A stretch of DNA of 64,000 nt, taken from NCBI GenBank assembly GCA_036768485.1, contig JAVLUZ010000223.1:1939893-2003892 (forward strand), read 5' to 3'. The notes under the pieces were generated by a model. That model had not been told where the DNA came from. It was given only the letters and a program-made list of their open reading frames with translations, and did not search any database. This document shows, piece after piece, positions 24,401 through 35,331 of this stretch (positions within the stretch are counted from its first letter, which is position 1; every line of letters begins with the position of its first letter). Source of the stretch: Mermis nigrescens (lineage: Eukaryota; Nematoda; Enoplea; Mermithida; Mermithidae). The translations under genes were made by a program, and so were the position numbers.

Positions 24401-24879
24401 ACAGGTATTAGGAGGTTATTGTAGCCGCCGACTAGATCTAGAGCAACAAAAGTGAAGTTCTTTCCATAAAATCGGGATTTGTCTAAATAATGCGAAATCA
24501 AAATTGTAAGAACCATGACTTATATAGCCAGTGTAATTAATTCATGCCTAGGTTGTATAATAACAAACTCAGGTAATCTAAACATGCACACACAACACCA
24601 GAGGTAGTTGTGTTGGGTTTCGTACGAACAGTAATTTTTCATGAGATGAGTAGATTAATCTTTATGCCATTTATAAAGCACAGTGCCATGATTAACCCAC
24701 ATGAGTGCGGATTCGGCAAAATCATATCCTAAGAGCATATCTTCCGGCAAGTGATCAATTATAGATACTGAGGGGAGAAATAGATTGTTCCAAGGATAGT
24801 TAAAGTCATATTTACTTTATAACGAACTACAGCGGTAATTTTAAGCCTACACCAGCAAATAATTTGTGAGACTTGTTTA

Positions 24880-25000
24880 GATGGTAGATTAAAACCAAGA
24901 CGTAAGAATGCAGACGTGGTCATCATGGTGACCTGTGAACCAGATCTATGAGAGCAGGTAATGTCAATGCCATGAACTTTAACAAGAATGTATTAATTTG
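24880..25000 (-). pseudogene. Gypsy aspartic protease relic
   Basis: The minus strand near 24927-24957 shows ALID followed, after a one-base shift, by GSQVTMMTTSAFLRLG. The active-site triad is interrupted by that shift. Location between gag and RT fits a retroviral-type protease. Confidence 0.6.
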
Positions 25001-25440
25001 TCCCAGCATGGCTTACACAGGAATATTAGATCTAAAGTCTAGATGGCAAGTAGATTGATTTTTTTCATAAGTTGCGAGACGACGTTGTAAATGTTCGTAC
25101 TCTTCAAGAAATTTTGTGACTAATAGGTTAGGATGCAGCTTAGATTCTGCCCTTGGTAGTAACCGTGTTTACATTATGAGGAGATGTAAGGGTTGGCTGC
25201 GGTGGGGGCACATTCATGGTGGGTTGGTTGGTCCGTTGCATAGGACATATGTTGGATGTACTGTTGTCGCTGCGGTAATTTGAATTATAGTATGTTCCAC
25301 TGTTCATTTGAATCAACAAAAGGTGGGTATTTTGTCACATTGATTATTATAACGATTATCGTAATGCTAATTTTAGATAGTTGTGCATCACACTTGGTAG
25401 CACCACATGATTTTGCTCTAAAAATTGATCGTGTTTAAGT
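25001..25440. other. Gypsy interior between gag knuckle and protease
   Basis: No domain recognised. The plus-strand frame 25256-25438 is antisense to the element. Confidence 0.3.
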
Positions 25441-25532
25441 AGAATCAAAAACGATTATCATTATTTGCATAGTTAAACTGATAAACGATGTTGACTAGAG
25501 TTACAATATCGTGATTGAGATCGATGTCTACT

Positions 25533-25748
25533 TCAAGGAATTGAACGCGATGGCAAACGATTTTGACGCAAAAAAGAACGCGACTGGCTGCGATTGCAAG
25601 CCATAGAATTATTACTTCGATCAGGTTGGGTATTATGATTAGCATTATTAGACGCTTTTGTCTTGACGGTGAAACATTCTCTATAGATATGACTCATGTG
25701 CTTGCAAAAGGTAATAAGATATGAGAGGAACTTTCTTGTTTTCAGCAC
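25533..25748 (-). pseudogene. Gypsy gag zinc-knuckle region
   Basis: Minus-strand frame contains FCKHMSHIYREC, that is C-x4-H-x4-C, most of a CCHC zinc knuckle with the first Cys lost, followed by a polar Asn/Arg/Ser-rich tail. This marks the C-terminal nucleic-acid-binding part of gag and is upstream of the protease as expected. Confidence 0.55.
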
Positions 25749-28390
25749 GCTGATTTAGCGATGAAACGTTTCTATGACGCGAACGATTTGTATCATTTGT
25801 TAGATGCGCCAGGAGTATCTTTTTTGTACTGCGCCAGTTTTACGGAGAAGCAAAATGACACAAGTGTTAGCGCTTTTCTTTTATCCTCAAATTTTTATTA
25901 GCAAATTCAGCGCTAGCGCATTGTCCAAAAAATTCAGCCAATGATGCTTCAGGTTTTTTATGATATGCTCTCTTTGAAATGTGTGGTGAATAAACCTTCT
26001 TTTAATTGATGTCACATTAAATTAAGTTGAAATGATGCAAGTCAATCTCAGATAAGGATCAGATTTAATTAGCTCTTTGCGAAAGCGAGACAATAAGCTT
26101 TAACTGGATTGCTAGGCTGTTTATGATTCAAAAACGATTAAAGAGCGCACTAAAAATTATTGACAAAATTCGATTATTACGCCAAGGTTTCTCATTTTTG
26201 GAATAAGATTGCTGCATATCAGCAGGTAACGAGAATGGTATAAACGCATGTTAGATCAAGGTAAAAACCAGCCGCTAATTTTAAACGATCAGCTTTGTCG
26301 ATATCATAGGTATTGGTAAGCGATTAAATTTCGCAAAATATGCTTTTGTATCCGTTTTATCTCCATCAAAATTTTTGTTAGCAATTGCAATTTGAAAATT
26401 GTGTTAAAAATGGTCCGCGATTCAAGGAATCAGCTTGGTGACGCCATCCAGCACGCTTAGCCTTCAGATGAAGAATCTGAACTATAGCGATGACGCTGTC
26501 TGAGCGAGCCCATTTTTTGCGACAAGCGAGCGATGATCATGCTGGTGATCATAGCTATTAGATGAGTTTTTCATCAGAAAATTTGACATGTCTTCTCCTA
26601 CTAGATGATTCAGGTAGAGGTGTGGATTCATTTCGGTAAATTTGCAGGATTCATTGTTAATGCCAGATAGATTTATTCCAACAGGTTACTTATTATTAGA
26701 AGAATGCAAAATAGGATTATTAGGTGGTATTTCCAATATTCATAGATAGGCAATATATCATTTTGGAAAAATTTTCCTTGAGGTGGAAAATATTGCAATG
26801 TAGATTTAATTGCCGCTATAGCTCGCATTTTGAAGAATTAGGTGCTGCCAGGCCATGACATGATTTAAAAGACAGCGGCGGCCGAGATCATGAGTGTCTG
26901 CAAATGGTACCGACGGTTGCGAAATTGTAGGTATATTTTCTGAAACCTGAGTTTTGCACTGGTTAAATCCGTGTCTAAGGGACTCTTGTGACAAATTAGA
27001 TATTCTTGTGGTGCAATGATCTGTACCATTTTGGACGACATTTTCAGAATAGTTTCTGAAGGTGAGCGTGAATTTGATACGCTGTTGCCAGTGGACAACA
27101 GGTGAAGATGCACGATGCGTACTTTGCGCACGTATCTGCACTTTGCGCATTAAATTCAGAAAATTTGCGCTATCGATTGAGTGGTTAACGCGCCAGACGG
27201 ATTATTTTCAATGCGATTCGAAACTGATTGGGTTTAAGTATAGGTGTAGTCTAAACGCAGTTTACGCATTTCATCCGTATTTTCCTTTTTTATCTTGATT
27301 TACGCGTGTAGAAAGGTCCAAAATTGCAAATGAATAGTTTGTAGCGTTTAAAATAAGATCATTAGTCACATTAGCATTAGCACGCTTCGTCGGCATTTAT
27401 GCTATGACTATGATTATTTTCTACATCAGAATTGGGATTTTTGCGCTCCTGAACTGGTTTCAGGATTATTTGCCGTGTTAAGAGTAGTCGTATTATCAAT
27501 CATTGTATGATTAGATGAATTGTCAATGTTAGGGTCCACCTAGTTATCGAGGCTTGATTAATGCTGACGATTGGTACTCAATAACAGTCTATCTTAGATC
27601 AGGCTGCTCGCGGCATTTAGTGACGCGGGTGTAATTGATCATTATTTGCCTTACTAGTTACTGCCTTCTTCTTAAGAAAATATTACCGCAGAATTACTTC
27701 GTGCGATAGAATCACCAGGTGCGGGTAATTGGCGAGATGAAGTAGGTGGCGTAGAAGGTTTTTTCAATTTAGCGGGCGGTGTCCGTAAAACCTTTTTTTC
27801 CTGCCATTTTTAGTTATCAGAAATGTCGAAAAATATGACCTGTAAAATGAATTTCAGTATGTCGAAATTTTGCCTAAAATAAATGTTTCGAATTTGGCCT
27901 TTGTTGATTTGAAAACAGGTTTTTTTCACGTGAATAGTATTTGCTTACGGTGAAGTAAGATATACGTGACATGAAATGACTGAAAAACAGGTAGGACTAA
28001 GCCTAAAGCGCAAGAAAGTGTAATGCGGTTAGAAAACAGGTAGGTAAAGACCCGCTGACGGAATTTCTTCGTCAGGAGAGAAAATGATAAATTGCTTGCC
28101 TGTGGGTCAATCGTTTATAGAAAAATGCAAGTTGAGAGCTGCCTTCGCCGATAAAGATTCGATCACGGAAATAGAAAAATAACAATGACTTACCACGATA
28201 ATAATAAAATTTTTATCACAGACGCTTACTTAAATTGCGCACTGCCACAATCGCGGTCGATACAACAACAAAGGGGAACAAATGTTAAGCACATTCTTAG
28301 ATGGCCAAAATGATAGTTTTTGGATCGAAAAAATAATTTTACGATGATTGATCAGTTCGGCTGTAGCTAGCAGCCTAAAAGTGGGACTAT
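25749..28390 (-). pseudogene. Gypsy gag and 5' leader region, broken
   Basis: Lies between the 5' LTR and the zinc knuckle. Only short minus-strand frames survive (for example 26806-27150 and 26865-27131, overlapping in two frames). No capsid motif is clear. The 5' end next to the LTR is non-coding. Confidence 0.4.
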
Positions 28391-28394
28391 CCAG
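28380..28394 (-). promoter_or_regulatory. Candidate primer-binding site of gypsy element
   Basis: One base inside the LTR the minus strand reads TGGATAGTCCCAC. TGG complements the CCA end of a tRNA and this is the right position, but I cannot match the rest to a specific tRNA. Confidence 0.4.
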
Positions 28395-29398
28395 TGTAAC
28401 ATGGCCGTCCTGTATGTCTACAAAGAATCAACATAGACGGGTGTATTTGCCTTTGAGAGTTACTTAGGTACGTAGGTACTTAAGCATGCTTAGCGCTGGT
28501 CCCACCGCGCAGCCTGGGATCGTTTTCGATCTTTGGACTTACAGACCCTACGGCTTCGGATCCCAGCCCCAATATTGCTGGCTGCTTCTGGTCGGGTGAT
28601 CTCGTGGCTACGCCTCTGAGACTCAAGGCTATTTACCTAATTCGGAATTTGCCGAGGTCAGTTGACTCCATCTCAAGGCCTGTTGAATATTTAGCTTTTC
28701 CACCAGCTCTGATCCGAAATGTTTTTGGTTCCTAATATGTGTAGCAGAATAAACTTTGAAACAACATTGAGCTCTTACTGATCAATCATCCTCAAAGATT
28801 AAATAATATTTTTGATTAATTTTAGATTTGAGGAAAGAATTAAGATTTTCAAATAAAAATAGCAATCATACGGAAATTCACTTCATCCTTCCACTCTGAT
28901 GAGCTGAAATCCTCGGATGGGCACAACTGACTCCAACCTCGGTATAACCAAAACCCTGGGTAGGTTTTCTAATTTACTTCGAACGAAGAATCCACGGCCT
29001 GCAGCCGGACAACCAAATAAAGCAAAGAAAAACGAAAACGCATGACTATACATCGCATGATTGCCAACTCCACTGCCAACAACACTTTCTAACTGGCCTC
29101 AAGAGACCATTACAGTAAAATAAACAAAGATCAAATCAACGTAATACTTGATACACTTTTATCTCAGATCGAATGTTATTTGTTATGACGAGTGAAATAC
29201 ATGAAACAATTACTATTATCATACACTTAACTCTATGCTACTGGACAAGTATCTAAATGTTTATTATTGAAAATTGGGGAAAAGTGGAAGACGAAGTATA
29301 GTCACAGTACACTATCGGTGATAGCTACTAGTATTGGCCATGTGATGGCTACCGCTGAACTGCTAAGGTGTTTCGCCTATACGTAACTTTGAGTTACA
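28395..29398 (-). repeat. Ty3/gypsy LTR (5' LTR of minus-strand element)
   Basis: Direct repeat of 15019-16075, starting TGTAAC and ending GTTACA on the plus strand. It is 1004 bp against 1057 bp in the other copy, the difference made up of many small indels. Confidence 0.85.
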
Positions 29399-30339
29399 CG
29401 CAGGTATGGTCTACACCCTGAATGGAAAATAGTAAATTTTCGAAAATGAAGCAAAATAAATGAAGAACAATCAGCTTGAAAAATTGTTTTTAAAAGTGCT
29501 TTTAAAACTAACCAGAAAAGTTCAATAACGTAATTTAAAGGCTATTTTAGCGCTTATATCAGTTTATTAGGTAATTTTGGCCCGTGTTGCTCACTGACCA
29601 GGTCGACTAACCCCAAATCGGTTATGCTGTGCATCTATGGTTGGGATCATAGGTGAGCAGCACCAGAATTCTAGGGGATGTGCAAGATTTCTTTGAATGG
29701 CGTTATGGCGAAAAAACACCATTTCTCAACGTTTCTCATCGGACTAGTGGTTTTTTCTGCCTAAATGTTTGACGAATGTAGCATGTGTGTTGTGACTCAT
29801 CTTTACAGCTGTTATGTCAAGGATGCGCTTTTTTGTAAATAGCTACTGTAAGCCACATGAATAAAACAGCTGCAACCTGTGCTACCTACTACTAAAATTA
29901 TTCCATGATTTTTTCAACAAAATGTGCTTTGCCTGCAGAGACATGTCCATAGCAAAAAAATTTGCAAAAAAATTACCATCACAATAAAAAATGACTAAAA
30001 AACAGTAATTTCTGCATAGAATTTTGCAGGCTCGCTTGGCAAAGGCAACAGATTTAAACCGTAATTCGTCTGATTGTCATCGAAGCAACAAGGGTTCGAT
30101 TCCTGCTGCAATATTTTTATTTAGCGCACTTACTGTAGTATGCCGCCGCAGCACTGTTTAGATTTTTGAATTGAGTCTATTTGGACGGATTAGAGCATTA
30201 AAAATGAAAGAATGACGGCCGTTCGCCCCCATTCAACTTTTCTGTCGAGTTACACTGAATCAGCTAATTAGGCATACTGTAGCCTTCAAAAAAATTTACT
30301 GAATAGGCTCTCGAATAAATGAAATAGATTATAAGTATG
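29399..30339. other. Right side of the 13914-30900 nest
   Basis: The first 10 bases complete the MITE broken by the gypsy insertion. 29620-29760 resembles other MITE interiors ('ggcgttatggcg', 'tttctcatcgg'). 29860-30010 repeats, in the same orientation, part of the arm at 30340-30480. No gene. Confidence 0.45.
30024..30115 (+). ncRNA. tRNA-like or SINE-head sequence
   Basis: Contains GGGTTCGATTCCTG, an exact match to the pol III B box, about 55 bases after TTGGCAAAGGC, close to an A box. GCAGG near the start could pair with CCTGC at the end. The T-arm and anticodon arm do not pair well, so this is more likely a degenerate tRNA or tRNA-derived SINE head than a functional tRNA. Confidence 0.3.
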
Positions 30340-30830
30340 TGATTTTCTATCAATAGCTGCCATGAGTTGTGTACCTGTTGTAACTTGTGTGGTGCTGCCC
30401 AAATTTTTCAGGTTTTCTCGTCAAAATAAGCCAAATTATATTGAAAAATTTTTTGTCACAATGAAAAATTGACTATATTACAGTTATGTTTGTAAAAAAT
30501 TTTGTTTTTCCGTGGATGAAAATTTGGTGCAAAACCCATAGTGTAAAAAAGTACAAACGTGGACATATAAAATTTTAATCTCTCAGTGTAAAGTGCATTT
30601 ATTTGTTGTTCTAATAAAATAAGTTCTGTGCAATTATCTTGAAAACTGTGAAAGTTGCAGGCAATAAACTAGAAGCATAAAAATTTAGGAAAATTTTGGA
30701 AAAATTGCAACTTCGGCATACTGTAGGTCCACGAATTTTCGGTTTTGTGTCAAATTAATATTTTTATTCTTAGTGTCCGACAGCAAGCTGACAGATTGCG
30801 ATTATAGCATTGATTTGATATATAGTTATC
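30340..30830. repeat. Right arm of long inverted repeat (pairs with 14230-14700)
   Basis: Inverted relative of the left arm with many point differences. The CTATAGTC-type end follows at about 30880-30900. Confidence 0.7.
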
Positions 30831-30900
30831 GTAATCCGTCGACTTACTTTCGAAAAAATTCTAAAAATTTATGCCCAAACTTTTGTGAAACATACTATAG

Positions 30901-31896
30901 TCCGTTCTTCACCCAGTGTATGAAAATCGCTCCAAGATCGAAATTCCTTATTGGTGAATGACTGCAAAGCCTATTCTATTGTTCAGCGAAGATATCTAAT
31001 GCAACAGAAAAAAGACATTTGTTTTATGCGCGATTTCATACACCAATTAGAAAATATACTGAGTACATGCCTACAGTGCGTTTTGCATTTCCACATTAAG
31101 CGATTTTCTCTTAAGAATTCAGAATGCTAATTTAAAATATGCGAGAAGCATTTATGCAATGATTTAGAAACTGTAAAGGAATGACAATAATGTAAATTCT
31201 TAAAAATTTAGCAGCAGGCTATATGATTTTAATAAATGAATGATGCTTTGCTGTTTACTGTATAAGGGTAACAAATCGCGCAGTGGCAACAGGGTTACCC
31301 AGTTGGGGGTTTTCCAACAATTTTGTGTTTTTTTCAGGCCGTCGGAGACATTTTTTAGCGATTGAGGTTTTTGCGCCTATGCTTAGCCATTGGTTTAGGT
31401 TTTTTTCCTAGGCAGTTTGAGGTTTTAATTAGCTTTTTTTCATAAGTACACTTGGGCAACCCCGATGCGCATTCCTGCGCGGGTCGTCCAAATTCTTTCT
31501 GCATTTCAAAATTTTATTTATCATTATGATTGTATCCAGGGGGGACGATAGGGGGCACATTCTCCCAAAACTAAATATGAGAAATATTTTTCTTTTACTC
31601 TCCTTTGCTTTTTTTGGGCGGAGTAGAAAATACTGGAAAGTCTCAAATTTAAAAAAAACATGTTTTTATGCCTTTTCAAGCAATAATCCTTAACATAGAA
31701 GTCGAAAATATTAGCGGATAACCATGTGAGTGAAAAAAATCTTCAAAAAATTTTTCACATCACATTTCACCGCTGTTTTCGACTTCCACATTGCCGATTA
31801 CTGCTCGAATCAGCTATCGAATTTTTCTATCTTTTTTAACATTAGGGTATTTACAGGGTGAATTTTTTCCATCTTTTTTAACACCAGGGTTCTCAC
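30901..31896. other. Non-coding with a possible small MITE
   Basis: No gene. Around 31281-31468 'gggttacccagtt' and 'acttgggcaacccc' form imperfect inverted ends of a possible 190-bp MITE. 31810-31890 has an inverted partner at 32160-32200. Confidence 0.35.
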
Positions 31897-31970
31897 CTAA
31901 GCATCTATACATCGACCTAAGCATCTATACATCGACCTAAGCATCTATACATTGACCTAAGTGGGAGCGA
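31897..31970. repeat. Short tandem repeat, about 21-bp unit, 3 copies plus partial
   Basis: Three near-identical units beginning CCTAAGCATCTATACATCGA, then degenerate copies of CCTAAG to about 32030. It sits between inverted arms at 31810-31890 and 32160-32200. Confidence 0.8.
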
Positions 31971-32159
31971 CCTCGACCTAAGCAGCTTAAAACACCTTTT
32001 CAGATATACTAAGCCTAAGCCTAAGTATATTGGAAGCAAAAACTTACATTTTCCTATATCTTATCAAGTAAATTATTGCAAAAGTTGATAATGAAAATGA
32101 AGAAAAAAACTGAAGAAAATCAAGGATTATATCATATGATAGATATATCATATGCTGTA

Positions 32160-32430
32160 TATACCCTAATGTTAAAAAAGATGGAAAAAATTCGATAGGG
32201 GTTAAAGTGAATAAGTGCCTTTTTTCGCCTATTCTTAAACACATGAATTTCAACAGCCTGTAACTCGGTCAATAATGCTGACCGTCGCATAATTCTTTCA
32301 AATATGAATTCCCCAGCCCAAACTCAATTAGAAAATGACCTTGTCATAACTTTCTAGAACTTTCCAATCTCTACTTTAGCCCTTTTTTCAGCCAAAAATT
32401 GCAAAAAATTTTCGGCGCTGCGCGCCGAAT
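32160..32430. repeat. Repeat related to the 41650-42330 foldback
   Basis: 'gcctgtaactcggtcaataat', 'attctttcaaatatgaa' and 'agaaaatgac' match the arms of the element in brm intron 1. It ends with the hairpin CGGCGCTGCGCGCCG at 32413-32427. Confidence 0.6.
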
Positions 32431-32900
32431 TTCAGAATTAGAATTAGAATCTATGTATTCCCAAGCGCACAGTTTGAAATTCCATTTTCAGTCTTTATAC
32501 AATCTAAAGCGTATTTTGCATCTATATATTCTGTTTTGTTTAGGCTTCCTGCAGAAAATGAGATTTATCCAAGAGGGTGTCCATTGGATTCTCACCATAT
32601 TTAAAGCATCTGGGTAGCAAAATTTACAAAGTGTACAATATCGTAAAACGTCTTTTTCATTCATGCTTTGGTCCATCCCTATTTTTTGAAGAAATTTCGG
32701 TCGTCCTCCCGAAACAAAATCATCGATACAGGCTTGATTAGTTCCAACATGGGTCTAACGAATGACTTAAATGCCAAAATTAGAGCATCTTTGTTTTTAA
32801 TCTGAAAAGCATGACACAGAAGCGATAATCGAAAAAATGCATTTTCGACTATATTACTGATATAATTACAAATTACAAATTTTATTCGCTGAAATTTTAT
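32431..32900. other. Non-coding
   Basis: Overlapping short frames on both strands (32399-32617, 32488-32676) without recognisable features. Nothing supported. Confidence 0.4.
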
Positions 32901-32904
32901 AAAA

Positions 32905-33426
32905 GTCTTTCATATGATCAGAGATTGGTTCAACTTGGATTAGAAAGACTTGAATTAAGGCGTTTATATCATGACCTCACTTTAGCTTTTTCTATTATTA
33001 GATTTAATATTCTGCCTTTTGAGGATTTCTTTACATTTAATACTAATTCAAATCGAGCAATGAATTCTTGTCAGCTTTTTGTTAATCGGGCAAACAAAAA
33101 CTGCAGAAAATTTGAATTTTATGATCGAGTAATCTTTGTTTGGAATTCTCTACCGGAGGAAGTTATAAGTGCTCCAAATAGACATCTTTTTCTTAATAGA
33201 TTGAAAAGGGTTGATCTTAATCATTCAATTCAGGGGCGTAAACAAGCGCAATTTATGTACTGCCTATACTTTATCCCGCTTTTCTCGACTATTTATGTAT
33301 TTTATTGACTTGTATCTCTGTGTATGTTTATATTTCATCTTTTTTCTCTCATTACTTATCAATGTATTAATGTTACGTGTTTTGTTGTCGGATCAGCGAA
33401 TAAAATTTGTAATTTGCAATTTGTAA
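32905..33426 (+). pseudogene. CR1-like LINE 3' fragment, plus strand
   Basis: Reads SYDQRLVQLGLERLELRRLY and continues about 110 residues through VWNSLPEEVISAPN to LNRLKRVDLNHSIQGR, the C-terminus of a CR1-like RT protein. The 3' UTR and an AATTTG-rich tail follow. A 5'-truncated insertion, third subfamily in the window. Confidence 0.75.
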
Positions 33427-33429
33427 TTT

Positions 33430-33605
33430 GATCAGACAACAAACTAAGTAACATTAATACATTGATAAGTAACGAGAAAAAAATGAAATATAAACATGCA
33501 CAGAAAGACAAGTCAATAAAATACACAAATAGTCGAGGAAACCGGATAACGTAAAGGCAGTACATAAACTGCGCTTATTTACGCCCCTGAAATGAATGAT
33601 TAAGA
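33430..33605 (-). pseudogene. CR1-like LINE 3' end, minus strand (part 1)
   Basis: Reverse complement of 33211-33420 at high identity, so two 3' ends of the same LINE subfamily lie tail to tail. The copy is interrupted at 33605 by the palindromic element and resumes at 34342. Confidence 0.75.
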
Positions 33606-34341
33606 GGGTATGGGTAAAATCCGGAACCAGGACCAGGACCAGGACCAAGACAAAATGGGTAAAATCCGGACAATCAATCAGGACCAGGACCAGGACCGGA
33701 CTCAGGACAAATGGGTAAAATCCGGACAATCAATCAGGACCAGGACCAGGACCGGACTCAGGAAAAATGGGTAAAATCCGGACAAACAATCAGGACAATG
33801 AAAAGATCAGGACAATGTATTAGATATGTAGGGTCGGACTCACACCTGGGCGTGGGGGTTGGGGGGTATGCACCCCCCAGAAACCAAAATACCCCCAGAA
33901 TTCAATTTTTGAAAATTTTTTTTTGTTTTTTTCGCACTTTTTTGATGCCAATGGATAGTGCTCTATGAGAAAGGTCTTTTTCGCCATACCACCATTTTTA
34001 AGGCCATTTTTCGACCTTCAAAAAATGTTGCACCCCCCCCCCAGAATTTTCCTGCTGCCCACGTATGGTCGGACTGGCCAGCCAGAACCAGCCCAATTTG
34101 TCTGGTCCTGGCCAGTCCGACCCTGCATATCTAATACATTGTCCTGATCTTTTCATTGTCCTGATTGTTTGTCCGGATTTTACCCATTTGTCCTGAGTCC
34201 GGTCCTGGTCCTGGTCCTGATTGATTGTCTGGATTTTACCCATTTGTCCTGAGTCCGGTCCTGGTCCTGATTGATTGTCCGGATTTTACTAATTTTGTCC
34301 GGTCCTGGTCCTGGTCCTGGTTCCGGATTTTACCTTTTCCC
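33606..34341. mobile_element. Palindromic (MULE- or foldback-like) element, 736 bp
   Basis: Inserted in the minus-strand LINE, with TGATTAAGA duplicated at 33597-33605 and 34342-34350. The plus-strand LINE copy shows the unduplicated site. The arms are about 230 bp each, inverted, and built from tandem units combining GGGTAAAATCCGGAC with repeats of CAGGAC. A 9-bp duplication with long arms suggests Mutator-like transposition. Eight or seven bp cannot be excluded because the edge bases are ambiguous. A MITE lies in the centre. Confidence 0.75.
33841..34067. mobile_element. hAT-type MITE nested in palindromic element, 227 bp
   Basis: Ends CACACCTGGGCG and CCCACGTATG, with a perfect 8-bp duplication gtcggact (33833-33840, 34068-34075). 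Same family as 8250-8508 and the interrupted copy at 14768. Confidence 0.88.
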
Positions 34342-35310
34342 TGATTAAGATCAACCCTTTTCAATCTATTAAGAAAAATATGTCTATTTGGAGCACTTAT
34401 AACTTCCTCAGGTAGAGAATTTAAAGAGAGATTACTCGATTATAAAATTCAAATTTTCTGCAGTTTTTGTTTGCCCGATTAACAAGAAGCTTACAAGAAT
34501 TCATTGCTTAATTTGAATTAGTATTAAATGTAAAGAAATCCTCAAAATGCAGAATATTAAATCTAATAATAGAAAAAGCTAAAGTGAGCTCATTAGAAGA
34601 AGAAGAAAGAAAATTTTATTACTAATACCAACTGTTAGAATACAAAATGACAAGATACATAATAGATGCAATTACGAATAAGTAAAGGGACATGCGAGTC
34701 AATGGAATGACAAGTTTTACGCAGCCCCACAAGATATCTAGATAAATCAAAGTTTATATAAAATATAATAAAAATTTTTATAAAATTATATAAACGCCTT
34801 AATTCAAGTCTTTCTAATCCAAGTTGAACCATTCTCTGATCATATGAAAGACTTTTATCATTGAAAAATCGTTTTATGTAGAAAAGGGTTCCAAACAACC
34901 GATCCGTATTCAAGTATATACAGGTCTCACATAAGTAACAAAGGCTTTACAAAGTAAAGATTATCTTTAGAAACAAAACTGCGTAAGATTAAATGGCCTA
35001 ACTGCAATCCTTTTTTCACAATATTTTCACAGTGTGATCTAGAAGTAAGGTAAGAGTTCAGAAAGACACCTAAATCTTTAACTCAGGTCGTATTGAGGGG
35101 CAAGATAAACTCACTTAAGTAATAAGAATGCTTAGGATTTAATTTACCTAAATATAAGACTGCACATTTATTAATTGAAATTTGTAGTTGCCAAGTATTG
35201 GCCCATTCCTGAATATTATTTAAGTCTGCTTGAAGAGTCAAAAAATTTGAGGAAAGATTCCAGACTTTCACATCATCAGCAAAAAAAGCAAAATTACTAC
35301 GTTGTTAGAA
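34342..35310 (-). pseudogene. CR1-like LINE, minus strand (part 2)
   Basis: Continues the copy at 33430-33605. Visible pieces on the minus strand, from high to low coordinates: FFADDVKVWN (RT catalytic Asp pair, near 35275), WANTWQLQISINKCAVLYL (near 35180), ILEYGSVVW-type sequence, then LSYDQRMVQLGLERLELRR (near 34820). Several stops and shifts. The 5' truncation is at about 35310, just before the catalytic box. Confidence 0.75.
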
Positions 35311-35331
35311 AAAATCATATATTTTAACCTC

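Larger units (their letters stand above)
15019..29398 (-). mobile_element. Decayed Ty3/gypsy LTR retrotransposon, 14.4 kb
   Basis: Bounded by the two LTRs. Reading on the minus strand the order is LTR, candidate primer-binding site, gag region, protease, reverse transcriptase, RNase H, integrase, a 5-kb unassigned region, polypurine tract, LTR. The pol order with integrase after RNase H defines Ty3/gypsy. Every pol domain is split by frameshifts, so it is a non-functional copy. At 14.4 kb it is much longer than the usual 5-9 kb, because of the region after integrase and about 2.5 kb of poorly readable gag-side sequence. It lies inside a MITE and itself contains a younger MITE (21585-21765). 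Confidence 0.85.
13914..30900. mobile_element. Large CTATAGTC-ended element with long inverted arms, heavily nested
   Basis: The left end reads CTATAGTCTGTTTTACAAAA. The right end (about 30880-30900) read in reverse begins CTATAGTATGTTTCACAAAA. Inverted similarity continues inward: 14230-14700 matches the reverse complement of 30340-30830 ('ttttatgcttctagtttattgc', 'gtcaatttttcattgtgac'). A 500-bp relative with the same ends lies at 59673-60172. The interior is occupied by a MITE (14022-14212), a second MITE and a gypsy element (15019-29398). No target duplication survives, so the single-element reading is inference. Confidence 0.5.
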
